10,809 nt of DNA from CAG-103 sp045112425 (GTDB lineage Bacteria > Bacillota > Clostridia > Oscillospirales > Oscillospiraceae): assembly GCA_045112425.1 (NCBI GenBank), contig JBGUHV010000261.1:1-10809 (forward strand), in the 5' to 3' direction. Numbering within the stretch: position 1 is the stretch's first letter; each line of letters starts with the position of its first letter. Made by a program: the position numbers and the translations under genes. The notes beneath the pieces were generated by a model. It was not told the DNA's origin, made no database searches, and saw nothing but the letters and a program-made list of their open reading frames with translations. This document shows positions 1 to 5,437 of the stretch, piece after piece.

Positions 1-63
1 GAAGAAGAGCGCCCCGAAGAGGATCAGGAAGTTGATCAGACTATAGAGAAATTCCTTCCACAT
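1..63 (-). CDS. Second b-type ATP synthase stator subunit, N-terminal fragment cut by the window edge
   Basis: An ATG at 63-61 (minus) opens a frame that stays open to base 1, giving 21 codons. It begins MWKEF and continues into a hydrophobic stretch with LINFLILFGAL, which is the look of the single N-terminal membrane anchor of an F-type b subunit. It is not the soluble start expected of a plain delta subunit. A GAGGTGA ribosome site overlaps the stop of the preceding b-type gene and lies about 8 nt before the ATG, so the two are probably translationally coupled. By position it would be the second of two b-type genes (b and b'), as in cyanobacteria, or the b part of a b-delta fusion as in mycobacteria. 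The fragment is too short to choose between them. Confidence 0.7.
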   Translation of the reverse strand, partial: MWKEFLYSLINFLILFGALFF

Positions 64-70
64 AACCCGA

Positions 71-496
71 TCACCTCGCTTCCTTCAAAAGCGCCGCGGC
101 GAGCGTTTCGACGAGCGCGGGCAGCTCCTGCTCAAGCTGGGCGGAAACCGCCTGCTCCTCGGCGCGAATCTGCTCGCGCGTGTCCTTCATGGACCGAGCC
201 GCGGTCTGCTTTGCCTCGGCGATGGCCGCCTGACGGGCCTTTTCGTCCGCGCTCTTGGCCTCCTGCACGAGGGCATTGGCCTGCTGGGCGGCGTCCTTTT
301 TGGCCTGCAGGAGCGCCTCGTCGTTTTCCTCGCGGGCGAGCTTGGCCTGCCGGCCTGCCTCGAGCCCCTCCTCCACATTCGCCTTACGAGCGTCCATGAC
401 CTTGAGGATCGGATCGAGCAGGAGTTTTTTCAGCACAAACAGCAGCACGAAAAAGCACAGAATCGTCCAGATCAGTTCTGAAACGTTAATGCTCAA
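71..496 (-). CDS. atpF: F-type ATP synthase subunit b (b or b' type)
   Basis: 141 aa peripheral-stalk subunit that links the membrane Fo sector to F1. The N-terminus has one membrane helix at about residues 7-22 (ELIWTILCFFVLLFVL), then the family-typical basic/Pro turn KKLLLDPILKVMDARK at 23-38, and then a long charged, Ala/Gln/Glu-rich helix to the end, expected to form the dimeric coiled coil. The length is slightly short of the usual 155-170 aa. The start is TTG, chosen because AGGAGG sits 8 nt upstream and the membrane helix starts straight after it; no ATG fits. It lies 25 nt after atpE and 7 nt before another b-type start, so the operon appears to encode two different b subunits, which would form a heterodimeric stalk. 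The family is clear; whether it is the b or the b' member is not. Confidence 0.92.
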   Translation of the reverse strand: MSINVSELIWTILCFFVLLFVLKKLLLDPILKVMDARKANVEEGLEAGRQAKLAREENDEALLQAKKDAAQQANALVQEAKSADEKARQAAIAEAKQTAARSMKDTREQIRAEEQAVSAQLEQELPALVETLAAALLKEAR

Positions 497-504
497 AACG
501 TCTG

Positions 505-510
505 CCTCCT
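505..510 (-). promoter_or_regulatory. Ribosome binding site that fixes the TTG start of atpF
   Basis: The minus strand reads AGGAGG, followed by 8 nt and then TTG at 496-494. No ATG or GTG lies at a suitable distance in this frame, so the site decides the non-ATG start. Confidence 0.85.
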
Positions 511-521
511 ATTCGATGTGA

Positions 522-752
522 TCAGATCTTGCCGATCAGCATGAAGGCGATCAGAAGGCCGTAGATCGTGAGCGCCTCCATCAGCGCCATGGCGATGATC
601 ATGGTGGAGCGGATGTTGCCGGCGGCCTCGGGCTGGCGGGCAATGGCCTCCATGGCCTTGGACGCGGTGAGGCCCTGACCGATGCCGGGGCCGATGGTAC
701 TCAGCGCGACGGCGAGCGCCGCGGCGAGCGCGATGATAGCGGATGCAGACAT
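522..752 (-). CDS. atpE: F-type ATP synthase subunit c (proteolipid, H+-type signature)
   Basis: 76 aa hairpin of two membrane helices (about 4-30 and 50-74) that assembles into the ion-carrying rotor ring. The polar loop has the family motif ARQPEA (38-43). The ion-binding carboxylate is Glu59 in MEALTIYG (58-65). Gln26 in GIGQG lies 33 residues before Glu59, as in sodium-type rings, but the Ser and Thr that follow the Glu in sodium-type rings are Ala60 and Leu61 here. The GQG plus EALTIYG combination matches proton-driven chloroplast and cyanobacterial rings, so H+ coupling is inferred. The ATG is preceded by AGGAGG with an 8-nt gap. Upstream is an unusual 223-nt structured spacer; downstream the b-type gene starts after 25 nt. 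Confidence 0.96.
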   Translation of the reverse strand: MSASAIIALAAALAVALSTIGPGIGQGLTASKAMEAIARQPEAAGNIRSTMIIAMALMEALTIYGLLIAFMLIGKI

Positions 753-825
753 GATTGTTTCCTCCTAGTTCAAGTGAATTTATATATTTATTATTGATTC
801 CTAAAAAACCGGGCTCTCAGCAGAG

Positions 826-845
826 TTCGCGTCCGCAGACGCGAA
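826..845. repeat. Stem-loop, 8-bp perfect stem
   Basis: TTCGCGTC at 826-833 is the exact reverse complement of GACGCGAA at 838-845, with loop CGCA. On the minus (transcribed) strand the T-run precedes the stem rather than following it, so this is not an intrinsic terminator for the atp transcript. Confidence 0.75.
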
Positions 846-854
846 AAAATCAAT

Positions 855-887
855 GATTTTTCCAGCGACATGTGCGGTGGAAAAATC
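855..887. repeat. Stem-loop, 10-bp perfect stem
   Basis: GATTTTTCCA (855-864) pairs exactly with TGGAAAAATC (878-887) across a 13-nt loop that contains the palindrome ACATGT. The left arm can alternatively pair with the preceding AAAAATCA (845-852), so two mutually exclusive structures are possible. Confidence 0.7.
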
Positions 888-904
888 TCCGCTCGCGAAA
901 GGAA

Positions 905-929
905 CGTGCGGGCGCAAAGCGCCCGTGCG
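905..929. repeat. GC-rich stem-loop, 11 bp including two G-U pairs
   Basis: CGTGCGGGCGC (905-915) faces GCGCCCGTGCG (919-929) across a 3-nt AAA loop (TTT on the minus strand). The core GGGCGC/GCGCCC is perfect. No T-run follows on the minus strand. Confidence 0.7.
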
Positions 930-949
930 CTGAGTGGAGCGCAGCCCCT

Positions 950-975
950 TCAGCGGAAAGCGAGCTTTCCGCTGA
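950..975 (-). repeat. Perfect hairpin abutting the atpB stop codon
   Basis: TCAGCGGAAAG (950-960) is the exact reverse complement of CTTTCCGCTGA (965-975), with a 4-nt loop. It starts at the base after the atpB stop. With no T-run following on the minus strand it is not a classical terminator; a 3'-end protecting or RNA-processing structure is a plausible reading. Confidence 0.75.
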
Positions 976-1653
976 TCACTCCTCCTCTCCCGTCGCCTCG
1001 GCGATGTAGATGCTGAGAAGCATCGTGAAGACGACCGCCTGAATAAGGCAGAACAGCAGGCTCAGCACATGCATGACAATCGGCAGACCGATCGGCAGCA
1101 GCTCGCCCATCTGCTCGGAGACCATCTCCTCGCCGTAGAGGTTGCCGTAAAGTCGGAGCGCGAGCGAGAACGGGCGCACGACCTGCTCAATGAGGTTGAG
1201 CGGCAGCATGATGATGATCGGCTTGAGGAACGTGAGCAGATAATGCCCCAGCCCCTGCCGCCGGATGCCGATGGTGTGCGTGGTGAAAAACGCCACGATG
1301 GCAAGCCCCGCTGTGACGGAGAGGCAGGCCGTCGGCACGGCGAAGACGCTGCCGGCGCCGGGAAGCAGACCGGAATAGTTCGCGACGACGATGAAGATGA
1401 AATACGTCGCCATGATGGGGAAATACCGTCTCGCGTTCTCCGCGCCCATGATGCCGCCGAAGAAATCGAGCAGCTTCTCGACCGCCATCTCCGCGAGGTT
1501 CTGGAGCTTGCCGGGCACGGCCTTCAGGTTGCGCGTGGCAAGAAAGCACACGACGGCCAGCACCGCGATGATCGCCCACATGGAGACGACCGTCTTTGTA
1601 ACCTCCAAGGGCCCGATGCTGAACAATACGTTTGAAGTCTCTTCCAAGCTCAT
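976..1653 (-). CDS. atpB: F-type ATP synthase subunit a
   Basis: 225 aa polytopic membrane protein forming the two ion half-channels against the c-ring. The essential stator arginine is Arg167 in SLALRLYGN (163-171). Glu176, nine residues later, matches E. coli Glu219 in spacing, and Gln205 in LIQAVVF sits where the conserved Gln of the last helix is expected. Hydrophobic helices lie at about 22-40, 78-97, 105-125, 140-158, 162-186 (the channel helix) and 190-218. The length is normal for the short Gram-positive form. The ATG overlaps the atpI stop as ATGA, with GGGAGGTGA just upstream inside atpI, so translation is probably coupled. It is followed at once by a perfect hairpin. Confidence 0.96.
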   Translation of the reverse strand: MSLEETSNVLFSIGPLEVTKTVVSMWAIIAVLAVVCFLATRNLKAVPGKLQNLAEMAVEKLLDFFGGIMGAENARRYFPIMATYFIFIVVANYSGLLPGAGSVFAVPTACLSVTAGLAIVAFFTTHTIGIRRQGLGHYLLTFLKPIIIMLPLNLIEQVVRPFSLALRLYGNLYGEEMVSEQMGELLPIGLPIVMHVLSLLFCLIQAVVFTMLLSIYIAEATGEEE

Positions 1654-2012
1654 TCACCTCCCTCGGAATCCGCCTTCTGCTTTTGGGCGGCTTCCATGTC
1701 CTTTTTCATTTCCTTCGTCAGCAGCCAGGTGAAAAACACGTTGCCGAACGCGAGACCCGTGGCCGTGGCGATGATGGTGGCATAAAACGGCAGCGGCACG
1801 AAATTGCGTGTGAAGAACACGATGGCGAGCGCGACGACGTTGACAAACGAGCGGATCAGATTCGTGGCCGCGACGGCGGCGAGCCCGTCGCCGTTGTTCT
1901 TCTTCACGGCGCGCTTCGTGATGTGCATGTTGCCCCAGCCGAAGAGCATTCCCAGCGCAAGTCCGAGCAGGATGCCGAGCGCATACTGCCCCGCGCTGAA
2001 CGGTCCGTTCAT
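1650..2012 (-). CDS. atpI: ATP synthase subunit I (AtpI-like assembly factor)
   Basis: 120 aa small membrane protein at the head of the atp operon, the usual place of atpI. Hydrophobic segments lie at about 9-27, 44-66 and 74-98, followed by a charged, Lys/Glu-rich tail after KEMKKDMEAAQKQK (100-113). AtpI proteins are weakly conserved, usually have four helices, and assist c-ring assembly or metal supply. Only three helices are obvious here, so the call rests on size, topology and position more than on motifs. The ATG has GGGAGGTGA about 6 nt upstream. Its stop overlaps the atpB start by 4 nt. A near-consensus promoter lies about 56 nt upstream. A longer overlapping reading in another frame is a shadow. 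Confidence 0.8.
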   Translation of the reverse strand: MNGPFSAGQYALGILLGLALGMLFGWGNMHITKRAVKKNNGDGLAAVAATNLIRSFVNVVALAIVFFTRNFVPLPFYATIIATATGLAFGNVFFTWLLTKEMKKDMEAAQKQKADSEGGE

Positions 2013-2067
2013 AAGCCCTCACCTCCCGGAACCGTTTTTCGTCAAAGGGTACATAAAATACATATTT

Positions 2068-2096
2068 ACTATATCATGTGCCGTCACGATTGTCAA
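2068..2096 (-). promoter_or_regulatory. Sigma-70/SigA-type promoter of the atp operon
   Basis: The minus strand reads TTGACA (2096-2091), a 17-nt spacer, then TATAGT (2073-2068). This is a perfect -35 and a 5/6 -10 at ideal spacing. Transcription should begin near 2061, leaving a leader of about 50 nt before atpI. It is the strongest promoter in the window, as fits a highly expressed operon. Confidence 0.88.
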
Positions 2097-2129
2097 AACA
2101 ATCCGGGCGTTTTTCGACCCGCCGCGCGC

Positions 2130-2165
2130 AAAAGAGAAAGCGAACGGCCCAGGGCCGTCCGCTTT
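2130..2165 (-). terminator. Intrinsic terminator after the 191-aa membrane protein gene
   Basis: Arms 2137-2149 and 2153-2165 pair over 13 positions with one A-C mismatch and a 3-nt loop. On the minus strand the stem is followed by CTCTTTT (2136-2130). It lies about 20 nt after the stop at 2187 and just upstream of the atp promoter, insulating the two units. The plus strand also has TTTT inside the arm, so weak bidirectional action is possible. Confidence 0.75.
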
Positions 2166-2186
2166 TCCCGCATGTCAGCCACGCGC

Positions 2187-2762
2187 TCAGGCCGCGCTGT
2201 GCGCAAGCCGGTGACCGTGCCAGTGACCGTCCTTCCGCTTCGCCTCGGCAGAGGGCGCGTCTCCGCCCGTCTCCCGGGAGAGGACGCAGAGCGTCAGCCC
2301 GATGAGCGCGGCCGCCATCAGCAGCGCGCAGGCGCCCTGATAGACCGCGGCACGGTGGTTTGCGCTCAGCATTGCGTCTGCTCCGGCCTCCTCCGCCGCC
2401 CGGCAGACGGCCGCGTAGGTCGCGCCGCCGGTCACTCCGGAGCGGGCGGCAAGCGAGCCGATCTCACTCCAGAGGCGGTTTTCCGCATTTTCGGAATCCA
2501 CCAAGCGCACGAGGTCATCGGAGAACACACCGTTTTCATTGTCCGTGCGCACGGGCTGCGCGCCGGACTCATAGATCCGGTTCTGCTCGCCGAGCCGCTC
2601 GGCGCGGGCCTCGGCGTGTCTGGCGTCGCCCATCAAATCCTCGGCCGCGAGAACCGCGCTCTGGCGCTCCGATTCCGTGCGACAGAAGCCCGAGGCACTC
2701 ACGATCAGCGCCAGAACGGAGAGGACGGCGATGATGGTGCGTAACGTTTTGTTGGATTTCAT
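2187..2762 (-). CDS. Two-helix membrane protein of unknown function
   Basis: 191 aa; family not recognised. Membrane segments lie at about 8-25 (TIIAVLSVLALIVS) and 139-161 (YQGACALLMAAALIGLTLCV). They enclose about 110 mostly charged, Ala/Glu/Arg-rich residues expected outside the cell, and a short cytoplasmic tail contains a His-rich patch, GHWHGHRLAH (179-188). The N-terminus could instead be a signal sequence; no lipobox is present, as the Cys at 27 follows Gly-Phe. The start is ATG at 2762 because AAGGTGA lies 5 nt upstream; an in-frame TTG 11 codons earlier has no ribosome site. It follows the YhgE operon by 150 nt on the same strand and has its own downstream terminator. It could be read through from that operon or have its own promoter, but none was clear. 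Confidence 0.8.
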   Translation of the reverse strand: MKSNKTLRTIIAVLSVLALIVSASGFCRTESERQSAVLAAEDLMGDARHAEARAERLGEQNRIYESGAQPVRTDNENGVFSDDLVRLVDSENAENRLWSEIGSLAARSGVTGGATYAAVCRAAEEAGADAMLSANHRAAVYQGACALLMAAALIGLTLCVLSRETGGDAPSAEAKRKDGHWHGHRLAHSAA

Positions 2763-2767
2763 GTCAA

Positions 2768-2775
2768 TCACCTTT
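2768..2775 (-). promoter_or_regulatory. Ribosome binding site that fixes the start at 2762
   Basis: The minus strand reads AAAGGTGA, then 5 nt, then ATG at 2762. The upstream in-frame TTG (2795) lacks any such site, which shortens the protein from 202 to 191 aa. Confidence 0.75.
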
Positions 2776-2881
2776 CTTGTTTTTGATTGACCCAAGCATA
2801 ACGTACGCAGGGATGTTTTTCCATGGGGAGGTCAGGCGGAGTCTTGCATTTTTGCACCCGACAGGAAAAGTCTTTGATTTT

Positions 2882-2908
2882 CGGAGAAAGGCTGCAAAGT
2901 GCACAGCC
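2882..2908 (-). terminator. Probable weak terminator of the YhgE operon
   Basis: On the minus strand, 4 nt after the stop of the last YhgE gene, GGCT(GT)GCA pairs with TGCAGCC around a CTT loop (7 bp with a 2-nt bulge) and is followed by TTTCTCC. The stem is short and the T-run broken, so termination may be partial and the next gene could receive read-through. Confidence 0.4.
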
Positions 2909-2912
2909 CCGC

Positions 2913-5051
2913 TCAAAGCATAATTTCGCTGCGCTCCTTGCCCTGCTGAATGAGGCGGTTGAGCCCGCGCGCAGGCCGATAGAGCACGAGTCCCAGCACC
3001 GCTGCCGCCAGTGCAAAGAGCAGCAGGAGCCCAATGCAGCGCCAATAGGCATTGCCGTAGGCGCCGGCGACGCACTCGCGCATGGCGTCCATGGCATAGC
3101 GGAAGGGCATGAAGGGATAGAGCTTCTGAAACACGGCCGGGAGTACCTCCACGGGGTAGGTGCCGCCCGCGCCGGCAACCTGTGTGACCAAAAGGATCAC
3201 AGCCAGCGCCTGCCCCACGCTCTCGAGCGCATAGACCAGCGCAAAATGGATCATGCTGAAAACCAGCCCGTTGACGCACGCGGCCAGCACGAACCGCCAC
3301 GGATACAGGCACTGGATGTGCACATAAAACAGATCACCCAGCGAGACGATCAGTCCCTGCATCAGACCGACGAGCGCATAGAGCCCGTAGCGGCCCCAGA
3401 AGGCCTCTGCGCTGCGCAGATCAGCGCCGTCCTTCACGCGCACGCGCAGCAGCACCGCCGCCAGAAGCGAGCCGACCCACTGGGCCAGCACGGTATAAAA
3501 CGGGGCCATGGCCGAGCCGTATTCCCGCACCGGATAGAGCGCCTGCGTCTGCATGGCGACGGGCGAGGAAAGATGCGCTCCGAGCACCTCGGCGTCCTCA
3601 GAGAGCACGTCCGAGAGCTCTGAGAGCAGCGCGCTGCCGGAGAGCCGGTCCACAACGGCCGAGAGCGCGCGCACCGCAGCCGAGAGCTCCGTGAGCGTCT
3701 GCTCCGTGCCGCTCAGACCGCCGGAGAGATCGGAAAGGGCGGCGCTTCCCTGCTGCAGCGCGCCGCTGACCGAGCCGAAGCCGCCCGCAAGTTGCAAGAG
3801 CGCCCCGCCGGCCTCGCTCAGCGCGGTGCGCGCCTCGGAGACGGCCGAGCGCACCGCGCCCTCTGCCTCACCGCGCGCGGCAATTGACAGCGCGGCGAGC
3901 TGCTCGCGCGCACCCGAGAGCTCCGCGCGCAGCGCCTCGCCCCGGCCGGAGACATACGCCCAATCCGCATCGGCGCTGCCCTGCATCGCTGCGAGCAGAT
4001 CATACACGCGGCCATAGCGCGCGGCCTGATCCGAGAGCCCCTGCGCGATCAGGCGCAGGCCCAGCGCCTCATATGCCTGCGCCGCCGTGAAAGCGCTCTC
4101 TCGCATGGAGGCGGCGAGCGCGGCGCGGCCCGCCAAATCTTTAGAAACAAACGCCTGATACGAATCGAGATCTGCAAAAGCGGTGCCTGCATCCTGCTCG
4201 AGCAGCGCGAGATCCCGATCAAGCCCCTGCAGGAGCGCAACCGATCCCGAATCGAACCCGTCGGCCGCGGCAGATGCGGCATTTACGGCCCCTTCCGCCG
4301 CGTCGATCGGCTTCTGCCCCGCGGCGATTGCGGAGGAAACGTCATTCAGGAGCGTGTCGGACACGCGCACAAGCCCTTGCGCCGAGGATGACAAATCCTG
4401 CACGGCGCGAACGGCATTCTCGGCCGCGGTAAGACGCTCGGAGAGCGCTTGCAGCCGCTCCGAGAGATTTTCGAGCACCGCAGCGGGCTCGAGCCCGCCG
4501 GCCTTCGCGGCGGACACCGCGCTGCTCAGAACCGAGGCCGCCGTCTGCACAAAGGCGGCGTTGACCTGATCGCGCACCGCGGTTTTGGCCTTGCCGGTAA
4601 TCTTGGAGGCAATGGCGTTTTTCTTCTCATTTTCGTAATAATACAGCTTCGGGTTTTTCGCCTCGCCCGTGAGAAAGCTCACCGCGTCGAGCGTAAAGCG
4701 CTCCGGCACGATGATTGCGGCATAGTAGTCGCTTGCATAGAGACCCTCGAGCGCCTCATCCGGGTCGGAGAGGAAAACCCAGCCCATGGCGGTGTTTCCC
4801 TCCAGCGCGGAGATGATCTCATTGCCGAGGTTGACGCGCACGCCCATAATCTTCACGCCCTCATCGGCATTGACCACCGCGACGCGGATGCGGCCCGTGG
4901 CCTCCGCCTCATAGGGGGACCAGTTGGAAAAGATATTGAACCACGCATACAGGCACGGGATAACGCACAGGCCGAGCAGCGTCACGATGGCGACGACCGA
5001 GGCCGTGACACGGCGCAGATCGCCGCGCCAGACGCGGACAATTTGTTTCAT
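2913..5051 (-). CDS. YhgE/Pip-family membrane protein (paralogue B)
   Basis: 712 aa. The architecture is typical of the YhgE/Pip (phage infection protein) family, which is related to EsaA of type VII secretion and to ABC-2-type permeases. It has an N-terminal membrane helix (about 16-38) ending in the signature CLYAWFNIFSNWSPY (33-47), then an extracytoplasmic N-domain with SDYYAAIIVP (107-116) and YYYENEKKNAIASKIT (137-152). A long Ala/Ser/Leu-rich, coiled-coil-like region spans about 160-490. The C-terminal membrane domain has helices at about 516-537, 555-577, 586-609, 611-630 and 670-690, with the conserved YPVEVLP and PFRYAMDAMRE (649-659) between the last two. No ATPase motif is seen. 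L. lactis Pip is a phage receptor; native roles in the family are mostly unknown. The start overlaps the preceding gene by 4 nt (ATGA). Confidence 0.9.
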   Translation of the reverse strand: MKQIVRVWRGDLRRVTASVVAIVTLLGLCVIPCLYAWFNIFSNWSPYEAEATGRIRVAVVNADEGVKIMGVRVNLGNEIISALEGNTAMGWVFLSDPDEALEGLYASDYYAAIIVPERFTLDAVSFLTGEAKNPKLYYYENEKKNAIASKITGKAKTAVRDQVNAAFVQTAASVLSSAVSAAKAGGLEPAAVLENLSERLQALSERLTAAENAVRAVQDLSSSAQGLVRVSDTLLNDVSSAIAAGQKPIDAAEGAVNAASAAADGFDSGSVALLQGLDRDLALLEQDAGTAFADLDSYQAFVSKDLAGRAALAASMRESAFTAAQAYEALGLRLIAQGLSDQAARYGRVYDLLAAMQGSADADWAYVSGRGEALRAELSGAREQLAALSIAARGEAEGAVRSAVSEARTALSEAGGALLQLAGGFGSVSGALQQGSAALSDLSGGLSGTEQTLTELSAAVRALSAVVDRLSGSALLSELSDVLSEDAEVLGAHLSSPVAMQTQALYPVREYGSAMAPFYTVLAQWVGSLLAAVLLRVRVKDGADLRSAEAFWGRYGLYALVGLMQGLIVSLGDLFYVHIQCLYPWRFVLAACVNGLVFSMIHFALVYALESVGQALAVILLVTQVAGAGGTYPVEVLPAVFQKLYPFMPFRYAMDAMRECVAGAYGNAYWRCIGLLLLFALAAAVLGLVLYRPARGLNRLIQQGKERSEIML

Positions 5052-5437
5052 GGCGTTTTCTCCTCCCTCGCCCCGGCACGCTGCTCAAGTCGGCGCAGCA
5101 CCGCACCCTGCGGCAGCTCCGGAAGCAGCTCGTCAAACGCCGCCTCGCGGCGCGTGACGTCGTTGAGCGTTTTTAAGATCTCATGGTCGGCGTATTCGAT
5201 CATGATGAGATAGATGCACAGCAGGAACATGCCCAGCACCCACGCGAGCAGAAAGGCGATGCGGCTGCTATCCGTGACCGCGCGAATGACGGCCAGCGCT
5301 GTCGGCAGCGCCAAAAGCCCCCAGAGTCCGCGCCGGATGCGGCGCTTGTTGCCCTCGTGCATGTTCTCCGCCGCCGCGAGCAGCTCGGCATAGAGCGCCT
5401 CATAGCGCTCGGGGCGGCGCGCGCGTTTTTTCTTCAT
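5048..5437 (-). CDS. Small two-helix membrane protein between the two YhgE paralogues
   Basis: 129 aa; family not recognised. A strongly basic N-terminus (KKKRARRPER) leads into an amphipathic segment YEALYAELLAAAENMHEG (12-29) and a second basic cluster, KRRIRR (31-36). Two membrane helices follow at about 38-54 and 60-80, then a charged, probably cytoplasmic C-terminus with EILKTLNDVTRREAAF and a Pro/Leu patch. By the positive-inside rule both ends are cytoplasmic. The ATG shares one base with the upstream YhgE stop (TGATG), and its stop overlaps the downstream YhgE start (ATGA). Expression is therefore tied to both large proteins, and a role as an accessory or third subunit of their complex is inferred. 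Nothing in the sequence indicates an enzyme. Confidence 0.85.
   Translation of the reverse strand: MKKKRARRPERYEALYAELLAAAENMHEGNKRRIRRGLWGLLALPTALAVIRAVTDSSRIAFLLAWVLGMFLLCIYLIMIEYADHEILKTLNDVTRREAAFDELLPELPQGAVLRRLEQRAGAREEKTP

Larger units (their letters stand above)
753..975 (-). other. Inverted-repeat-rich spacer inside the atp operon (atpB-atpE)
   Basis: This 223-nt gap separates two genes that are usually only tens of bases apart. It contains no convincing coding sequence. It holds at least four stem-loops: 950-975, 905-929, 855-887 and 826-845. The strand-specific order after the atpB stop is stem-loop, GC-rich block with a GCGCTCCACT motif, further stem-loops, and then an AT-rich, apparently unstructured leader (about 766-805) before the atpE ribosome site. 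Possible roles are RNA processing and differential stability (subunit c is needed in many more copies than a), or simply insertion of a dispersed intergenic repeat. A similar motif plus hairpin occurs at 10739-10785. Confidence 0.7.

Noticed and set aside
522..752. Sodium-type c subunit because of Gln26
   Set aside because: The Ser/Thr pair that completes the Na+ site is replaced by Ala-Leu, and chloroplast and cyanobacterial proton rings also carry this Gln.
826..861. Intrinsic terminator between atpB and atpE
   Set aside because: The stems have A/T-runs on the wrong side for the minus strand, and none is followed by a proper U-tract in the direction of atp transcription.
870..1016. 48-aa plus-strand reading across the atpB-atpE spacer hairpins
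   Set aside because: Its codons are made of the inverted repeats themselves and it runs into antisense atpB. There is no ribosome site before the ATG.
1654..2022. 122-codon minus-strand frame overlapping atpI
   Set aside because: It is a different frame of the same bases. The overlapping atpI reading has a membrane-protein profile, a ribosome site and an ATGA overlap with atpB; this one is Arg/His-rich.
1632..2744. 370-codon open frame on the plus strand
   Set aside because: It is antisense to atpI, the atp promoter and the 191-aa gene, with no ribosome site and an Arg/Gly-rich composition without any recognisable domain.
2764..3312. 182-codon minus-strand frame extending past the YhgE stop
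   Set aside because: Most of it overlaps the conserved C-terminal membrane domain of the YhgE protein in another frame, and no independent start signal is seen.
3553..4330. Repetitive GAGAGC/GCGAGC-rich stretch as a tandem repeat element
   Set aside because: There is no fixed unit or spacing; it reflects Leu/Ser/Ala/Glu-rich coiled-coil codons of the YhgE protein in GC-rich DNA.
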